Assembly (NCBI GenBank): GCA_014843695.1
Contig: CM026390.1
Span: forward strand, 14,639,318-14,703,317
Source: Archivesica marissinica
Lineage: Eukaryota; Mollusca; Bivalvia; Venerida; Vesicomyidae
DNA length: 64,000 nucleotides
Direction of reading: 5' to 3'
The number at the start of each line of letters is the position of its first letter. The first letter of the stretch is position 1. Positions 50,601 to 59,600 of this stretch are shown one piece after another. The notes beneath the pieces are model-generated. The model searched no databases and was not told the origin of the DNA. It was given only the letters and a program-made list of their open reading frames with translations. Both the position numbers and the translations under genes were made by a program.

Positions 50601-53600
50601 ACCTTTTCAAGTCTTTTTGAGCCATCTGTGTAGATGGATATATAATCTTTATATTTAGATTTTATTTCTAAAAATTTTGTTTTAAAAATATCTGGACTAT
50701 TTTCACTTTTCTTATTCTCATACAAATGAAGATCTAAAATAATGTTTGGGGTAGTCAAAGTCCACGGTTCTTTATTTAACAACTTGTTTTCTTGTATAAT
50801 TGTATCTATTTTTGCTTCTACTAATAATGGTTTAATACGGAGACCTAGTGGTTTTATGGCGGATGGAGAGTTTCCGTAAACTATTTTGTTTTTAGGCTCG
50901 AAAACGCAATTGAATGCAGGAGTTTTGGGATTTGCAGCTAGTTTGGTTGTATATTGTAACGAGAGTTTCTCTCTCCGTATGTATAAAGAGGGTTCATTTG
51001 TTTCAGCATATAAGCTTTCTACGGGAGATGTGCGAAAAGCTCCTAGAGCCAGTCGTAGACCTTGATGATGTATTGTCTCTAACTTTTTCAAGTAGGATTT
51101 TCTCGCCGATCCATACACAATGGATCCGTAATCCAGTTTGGAACGGATAAGTGATCTGTATAGATTTATACGAACTGGACAATCGCTTCCCCAATTTGTA
51201 TTGGAGAGCACCTTCAAAATATTTAGAGCTTTTAGACATTTCGTCCGTAGATAATTTATATGAGGTATGAATGTTAATTTTTTGTCAAATATAAGTCCTA
51301 GGAATTTACTTCTTCTACTACAGGAATTTGTGAACCGTAAATTGTTAAATTTGGATCTGGATGTAATCCTCTCAATTGACAGAAATGTACGCATTGAGTT
51401 TTAATTTTAGAGAATTTGAAACCATTTTCGTTTGCCCAATCTTCAAGTTTATTTAGACATTGTTGGAGTTTTTGTTCAATGGTTTCCATATTTTTAGATT
51501 TGTAGAACATTACAAAATCATCTACATATAAGGAGCAATCTGTTTCGTTTAAACATTTCACAATGCTATTAATTTTAATATTAAAAAGTGTTGGGGATAA
51601 AATACTACCTTGAGGCACCCACCCCTTGCTCTTGTTTGTATGTATCGGAGAGCGTTGAGCCAATTCTTACTTTAAAATTTCTATTTGATAAAAAATTGGC
51701 AATAAAATTTGGCAAGTGGCCTTTCAGACCAAAATCGTGTAAATCTTTGAGAAGACCATATTTCCATGTGGTATCATATGCCTTTTCTAAATCGAAAAAA
51801 ACTGCTACCAAATGTTCTTTTTTGATGAAGGCATTACGAATATAAGTTTCTAGTCTTACTAGATGATCAGTTGTACATTTAATTTTCCGAAAACCCGTTT
51901 GGTAACTCGTAATCAAACTGTTTGATTCCAAGAACCAAACAAGTCTATCGTTAATCATTCTCTCCATGGTTTTACATAGACAACTAGTTAGTGCCGCTGG
52001 ACGGGGAGGGCTTCTTGAGACTGACTCTTTGCGATAATTTGTGGGATTTGTATTATCTTTTTTATTCTAAAAGACGTGACTTTTCCGCCTTCTTGCGTGA
52101 GACTTCGTTTTCATTACCCCGCCCAAGCCCGATGTTGGGTGATGGGTGAGGTATATATATGCTCGTCGATCACAACCTTTGTGGGGGTTCCTGTTTGGGG
52201 AATAGGAATGATTATGGCTTCACTCCATTCTTTGGGAAAGGTCTCACTTTCCCACGTCATATTAAAAATATCTAAAAGAGTTATCATTGCATTATTTGGT
52301 AAATGTTTTATAATTTGATAATGGATTTGATCTGGACCTGTGGCCGTTTCTTTTGTTCTTTGTAGAGCAGTTTCGAGTTCTGACATATTTAATGGTAGAT
52401 TATATTTTTCTTCATTTCTAGAATGAAAATCAATTTTTTCTTTCTCTTTCTCAGTTTTAAATTTCTGAAACTTCTCATTATAGTTTGATGTTGAAAAGTT
52501 GTTTTGAAAGTTTTCACCTAAAACATTGGATATTTCTTTTTTTGTTAAATGGGTTCTATTATTAGATGTATTTAGATGAACAATTTTTGAGCTTTTCCTC
52601 TTGCCATTTATTTTTGCTACCATATTCCAAACCCTTTTCATTGATGTATTAGAGTTTATAGTAGATACATATTTTTGTCATGAAGTGCGTTTTGCATTTT
52701 TTATAGTTCTTCGAGCTTTTGCTCGTGTAATTTGTGTGTTTAAGAGATTTGCTTTTGTGGGAGTTTTATTAAATTTACGCAATGCATTCTTTCGTTTATT
52801 TATAACATTTTTACAATCGTCATTAAACCATGGTCTAATTCTTTTAGAAGATGTAGAGGATTTCGGAATGCATTCCGTTGAAATTTTTAAAAGTGAATTC
52901 GAAAACGAGGTGATTTGATCCTCGTTCCCAATCTTTTCCAATATCAACTGTTCTCTGCATAAAATTTGGAATTTTTCCCAATTAGCTTTTTGTAGATTCC
53001 ATTGTGGGTAAAATTCATCTTTTGATTTGTTTATTTCTGTGATTACGATTGGGAAGTGGTCACTTCCATGTAGGTCATCATGTACGGACCATTCAAAATC
53101 TAAGAAAATGTTTTGATGACATATACATAAATCTAAAGCAGAAAAATGTCCTGTGGCAGGATGAAGGTATGTCGATTTGTTATCATTTAATAGACAAAGA
53201 TCATTTTCAGTTATAAAGTCTTCTATTATTTTTCCTTTATTATTGATATTTGTACATCCCCATAGTTTACTATGTCCATTGAAATCTCCAACTAACAGAA
53301 AAGGGTGAGGTAATTGTTCAACAAGATTCTCTAAATCATTTTGTTTTAATGGCGAGTTTGGAGGTATATAAATGGAACAAATTGTAAATGTTTTTGAAAG
53401 TGTAACCTTGGCAGCAATGGACTGTAAATTTGTAGTCAAGTCTATTTTACTATGTGGAACAGTCTTTTTTATGAGAATGGATGATCCACCAGATGCATTT
53501 TGACAATCATTATTTATAAAATTAAACATGATAAAATCTTTAAAATATATATTGTCAGTCGATTTTAGGAAAGTTTCTTGCAAACAAAGGATATTTGGTG

Positions 53601-56600
53601 AAAGCAGAGATATAAGTATTAAAATCTCATTATAGTTTGCTTTTAGTCCCCGACAGTTCCATTGTATTATTGTATTATTCTTATCCAGTATTTACGGAGA
53701 GAAGATTAAAAAATGGTACATAAAAAGATTACATTTTAGTGTTTGGAGGTGGATCTGGTACCAGCTCCATGTCTTCATGTTCTAATGAAGAGAATTTATT
53801 CGATTGTTTTATGGGATCCACTGATCCCTTCGGTGGTCTATCTGAGTTTTGTTTCAGGTTGCTAGGTCCATTTGGTGTATTTGGTTTTTTTTGTTGGTTC
53901 GTTTTACTCTGTGATGAGTTTGATTTAATAACAGATGTTGATCGGGATTTACGAGATGTTGATTGGGATGAGGATTGAGAAGATAAGTGAGTTTTTGTTT
54001 TGTCATTGGAACTGTTTTTGGCTTCGGATTTTTCGGTAATAATTTCAGTAATAACTTCAGTTTGAGTGTATGCATTTTTCATTATTGGCTTATTTATTGC
54101 TGATTGAACTATTTTAGAGTATGATATATCTGGTTTATTTTCCTGAATTTTCCTTGCTTCGAAGTAAGAGATATTTTGTGAGCACTTTATTTTCATGATT
54201 TCTTTTTCTTTTATCCAAGTTTCGCATTTGTTTGATTTTGAGATGTGATCTTTTTTACAGTTTACGCATTTTGATTGATTGGGGCAATTTGCGGTAAGGT
54301 GATCGTGTTCACCCATACCACAATTTTCACAAATGGAGTATTTTGTAATTTTACAGTTGTCTTCATGGTGGCCAAATTTTTGGCAGTTGAAACATCGAAG
54401 TGGATTTGGTATATATAATTCGACATTTATAATTATATAAAAGATTTTCAGATTTGGTGGAATAACTGTGTTGTTGAAGGTTAATAAAATTGTATTAGTT
54501 TCAAAAAATTGGCCGTCTTTTTTGTACATGAATCTTTTAGCTTGAGTGACGCCTTGTGGAGTTAAATTTTTAACAATATCTTCGTTCGAGACTCCTTTTA
54601 AAATGTGATCTTTGATTAGACCTTTGGAACTGTTTAGAGATCTGTGTTCCGTTATAGTAACATCAATGTCGTATATTTGTTTTATTTTTAAAATATTTTC
54701 AGTTTGTGATCTGGATTTAGTTTCAACAAGTAACGTTTGGTTTCTTAGTTTTTTTACAGATTTTGGTGATCCAATTAAACTTTCCAATGATTTTTCGATA
54801 ACAAATGGAGATAGTGAGCCAATTTTTTTTTCATTCATTTCTGATTCAATAATGAAGAATTTTGGATACGCTTTAAGTGGTATTTCTGAATCGTCTGATG
54901 GTCGTGGTCGTTTTAGGGAATTTTGGGAAGCCATGGTTATTGTTTTGATGTTCAACAGAAGAGGGCACCACCCGCCTCGGAGTCCTACCAGGGAACGCAG
55001 TTTAGAGGTGGTATTCCTACCTCTAGCGTTAATGCTACTCTTCTGTCATACTCTACTGATAGTAGAGGAAACTGTGATCCTGCCAGTAATGGACAGTCAC
55101 ACAGATCCCCTATTTATCCATCGATTAACCCGTTAAGCCGCCGCTCATAAGAATCTACTTTAAGAAAGGAAAAAAGGTAGTCAACACACGGTTTGTATCT
55201 GACGATACATATATAGTAAGAAAGATAGGCAGATAAGTTTTTCGATTCCAGAGCAAGGCACGACTAGCCGATTGTCTAGGCCCGGGACATTTTTAAATAA
55301 ATGAGACACGGCCTGAGCGGGGCTTGAACCTGTGACCATCAGTGATGATAGGTTACAGTGGTATAAAAGTCAGCGACCATAACCACTCGACCACGGAGGC
55401 GAATGGTGATAATAATACTTTCTATGTTCATTCTGTGAAATATAATTTATTCAATCTAACAAATATTTGCAAGATAATTTATTTTAGCTAGATTGCGAAA
55501 CAAGTTATCACTCTCGAGACCTCATTCCTGATGGAATCCATCGCCACGAGGGGGAAAGAAGAGGCAACGTGGAATTTAAATGCCTTGCCTAAGGGCACAA
55601 TCGTAACAGCTCCAGCGGGGGCTCAAACTCCGGACCTTTCACATCTGAAGCAAACGCGCATCCACTGCGCTATCACGACTTCCACAAAAACCTCTTAATA
55701 TCCCGTCAAGCCGTATCAATGCAACAGGTTTGATTATACTTGTACAATATTGTAAACTTTGAATATATATATTTATATATTTATACGACAATATGGTGTC
55801 AGTAACACTTTGTATACATATATCTCGGAGGCAGTAGGTTTTGAGATGGTTACATTACATAAATTACAAGAAAAGTTGGAAATATAGCAAACCTGGACCG
55901 CTTTCGTGACCTTGACCTAGACCTTCTATCTCTCGAACGTGACCTCCTTCTGGACCGCTTCTTTGAATGTCTCGATCTTGATCGCGATCTCCTGCAAGGA
56001 ATAGTACAATAAACATTTACTGAAAACTGGCAAAAAGGCTCAAAAACTCTAAAAATCAAGAAAACGGAGGAAGATGATGCAACAGATTTGAGTACATCAA
56101 CATTCAAAAACATGAGATCATGCTGTGATTATTCTGCGTAGACTGCTGCGTGACTTACCGAGACCTCGATCGTGACCGCCTCCTACGGGGAGATCGGCTC
56201 CGGCTGCGTGATTTCCTGCGACTCTTGCTTCGACTACGAGCTCGTCCGCCACTTCTCTCCTCATCTTCCTTCTTTCTCTCCTCTTCACGTCTCTGTCGCT
56301 GTTTCTCTCTCTCCTCTCCCCTTTGTTTGATTCTGTCAGCATGTGTCCCCTGCAAATAAAACAGGCTTTATACACTGAATAACATGATTGCCGCATATCG
56401 ATACGACATACCACGGTAATACAAGTCGCGATATATACGGACTATTGCATTGTGCGGGTAATACAAGCCGCGATATATACAGACTATTGCATTGTGCGGG
56501 TAATACAAGCCGCGATATATACAGACTATTGCATTGTGCGGGTAATACAAGCCGCGATATATACAGACTATTGCATTGTGCGGGTAATACAAGCCGCGAT

Positions 56601-59600
56601 ATATATACGGACTATTGCATTGTGCGGGTAATACAAGTCGCGATATATACAGACTATTGCATTGTGCGGGTAATACAAGCCGTGATATATACAGACTATT
56701 GCATTGTGCGGGTAATACAAGCCGTGATATATACAGACTATTGCATTGTGCGGGTAATACAAGCCGTGATATATACAGACTATTGCATTGTGCAGGTAAT
56801 ACAAGCCGCGATATATACAGACTATTGCATTGTGCAGGTAATACAAGCCGCGATATATACAGATTATTGCAGTGTGCATGTTAAGCAGCCAGTTTCCAGA
56901 TCCCAATAGGTTGTTTCATTATACATTTGCCCTCTATTAGGCAAGTGCAAAGCAGCCAGTTTCCAGATCCCAATAGGTTGTTTCATTATACATTTGCCCT
57001 CTATTAGGCAAGTGCAAAGCAGCCAGTTTCCAGATCCCAATAGGTTGTTTCATTATACATTTGCCCTCTATTAGGCAAGTGCAAAGCAGCCAGTTTCCAG
57101 ATCCCAATAGGTTGTTTCATTATACATTTGCCCTCTATTAGGCAAGTGCAAAGCAGCCAGTTTCCAGATCCCAATAGGTTGTTTCATTATACATTTGCCC
57201 TCTATTAGGCAAGTGCAAAGCAGCCAGTTTCCAGATCCCAATAGGTTGTTTCATTATACATTTGCCCTCTATTAGGCAAGTGCAAAGCAGCCAGTTTCCA
57301 GATCCCAATAGGTTGTTTCATTATACATTTGCCCTCTATTAGGCAGGTGCAAAGCAGCCACTTTCCGCGATTCCCTTGGCTGGGTGCTTAAGACAGGTTA
57401 GACGGTATCGATTTCGGCTAATAAACTATTATATTTTCATACATATGACAGCCATGGATAAGCAGTCAGCATATCTACCTCATCTCCATAGATATTACTG
57501 GGACTACATGAGCCTTCTGGCCTTTATTATGAATGTTGATTTGATTACTACATTGTCAATGTGTGTGTTGGTAATGGTGTCGAGATATGTAGAAGAGGGT
57601 TAACACAGAACAATTTTGCATTACCTCCATGTAATAAATAACTGTATTCCGATTAACACAGTGGTTAGCGCGCTCGCTTCTCACCAATGCAACCCGGGTT
57701 CGATCCTCGGACTTGGAAGTATGCAAGATGGTAAGGTGGTCACCAGATCGGACAGGTGGGTTTTCTCCGGGTACTCCGGTTTCCTCCCACATGAATGATC
57801 ACATATACGCTTTCATTCGCACCAACAAGAGTGATTAATACAAGTTATTAGAACCTGCTTCGCAATCGTCGTAAAATAAATAAAGCTTAAACTTTAAATA
57901 ACTGTATTAAAACACCCACCTTCAAGTCACTCAGTTTGTCTCGGATCGTGATAAAACCAAGATGAAGTTTACCACCAAAGTGGTCTGCCAATCGTCTATC
58001 ATTGTCATGGATACCAAGATAGGCAGAGCAGATTTCACAGACGCGCAGTTTTTGCTGTTGGTAGCTGGAGGCGGGCATCGAATTCTTGTACTCTTGCTGC
58101 AAAATGTAACACCATTGGTAGAATACATGTTGTTTGTGTTGGGTTAGTACCAACTTGTTTCAAGTGCATATAGATATTTTGTTTATTTGTTGGGGGCGCA
58201 GGGGGTTTAAAGTCACACCAGTAGTTTACATTTGGCGACCCCCCCCCATATAGAACCACCAACTTTCCACAAGCCAGCTGCTGGATAGCTTCCTCACTCA
58301 ATGGAATGGGATTCGAACATACAACAGTGAGGGGCAAGTGATTTGAAATTGATTTCTAAGTGTTCAAATAGAATAGTTTTCGCACTAAGCCAACCGCAAG
58401 TCAGTTGTACCATAGGTTTTCAAGGAATACGACTATTTCTCAAGCACTTTTCAAGAACCCACCCCCCCCCCCCGAGTGATTTTCAAGGCAACCCTCTTAT
58501 TTTCCACCTGTGCAAATCCTGTAAGCCAGCAATTTGGACAGTTTTCTTCAGTTCAGTGTTCAGAATTGTGATGTTATTCCAGTCTTCCGTTAAAGTCAAA
58601 TTCCTGTTCAAATAGTACTTACGGTATGCGAGTGCCCCATTTCTATGCCACCAATTTTAATAAAAAAACATGCTAATATTAAATTAATTTCTGTTTGGGA
58701 GAAGTGGGAAAACATGATAGGTCAGAATGTTTGGGAGAAGTGGGAAACCATGATAGGTCAAAATGTTTGGGAGAAGTGGGAAACCATGATAGGTCAAAAT
58801 GTTTGGGAGAAGTGGGAAACCATGATAGGTCAGAATGTTTGGGAGAAGTGGGAAACCACAATAAGTCAGAATGTTTGGGAGAAGTGAGAAACAACGATAG
58901 GTCAGAATGTTTGGGAGAAGTGAGAAACACCAAGAGTGCGCCCTTAAAAAACAGTGGTGAACTGAAAAGTTTCTGTAGTGTTCCTAGTCTACATGCATAC
59001 TTACCTCAGCCATGACTGTAGAACGTTTCTGTTCCTAGTCTACATGCATGCTTACCTCAGCCATCACTGTAGAACGTTTCTGTTCCTAGTCTACATACAT
59101 GCTTACCTCAGCCATCACTGTAGAACATTTCTGTTCCTAGTCTACATACATGCTTACCTCAGCCATCACTGTAGAACGTTTCTGTTCCTAGTCTACATAC
59201 ATGCTTACCTCAGCCATCACTTTCCTTTTCTTAAGATCCTCAACTTCAGCGAGCATTTCCATGGAGGCGTCCACTTTGCCCTCCGCCCCATCGGCCTCTG
59301 CCCGTGCAAGCTTGATTCCTATCTCCTCTCCCAGGCCATGGATTGAATCAGCCTGTTAGAATACACACACACACACACATGTATGTACAGTTGACATTGT
59401 ATTAAGTGACCACACAAGGGACTGCCAAAACAGCATCTTTTAATGGAATCGATCCCCCGTCTGACCCTAATAAAATTAACAGTCTTTCAGATGGGACTTT
59501 AAACCGTGGTCTCGTGTCGGTGCTATGCACCGTGCACGTAAAAGAACCAGAGGCGACTCTGGAATGGGTCTCTGTCTGTGTCATTGCACTATTCTCCAAT

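Larger units (their letters stand above)
49670..55150 (-). mobile_element. Near full-length I/Nimb-like LINE
   Basis: In minus-strand order: about 200 bp of 5' UTR, ORF1 (zinc-knuckle protein), a 37-base gap, ORF2 (endonuclease, reverse transcriptase, RNase H), about 175 bp of 3' UTR with a hairpin, and a tail of TAAA repeats at the gap edge. An RNase H domain after the reverse transcriptase, together with a CCHC ORF1, puts it in the I group; Nimb-like is my best guess. It lies in the same orientation as the host gene. Several ORF2 breaks make it immobile. The 5' end near 55150 is approximate and no target duplication could be checked, since the other end is in the gap. Confidence 0.9.

Noticed and set aside
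54612..55136. 174-codon plus-strand frame
   Set aside because: Antisense shadow of LINE ORF1 and its 5' UTR.
56150..56414. Arginine-rich and leucine-rich frames on either strand of the RS exon
   Set aside because: Shadows of the LUC7-like RS-encoding exon (56159-56349); only the minus-strand frame joins its neighbours in phase.
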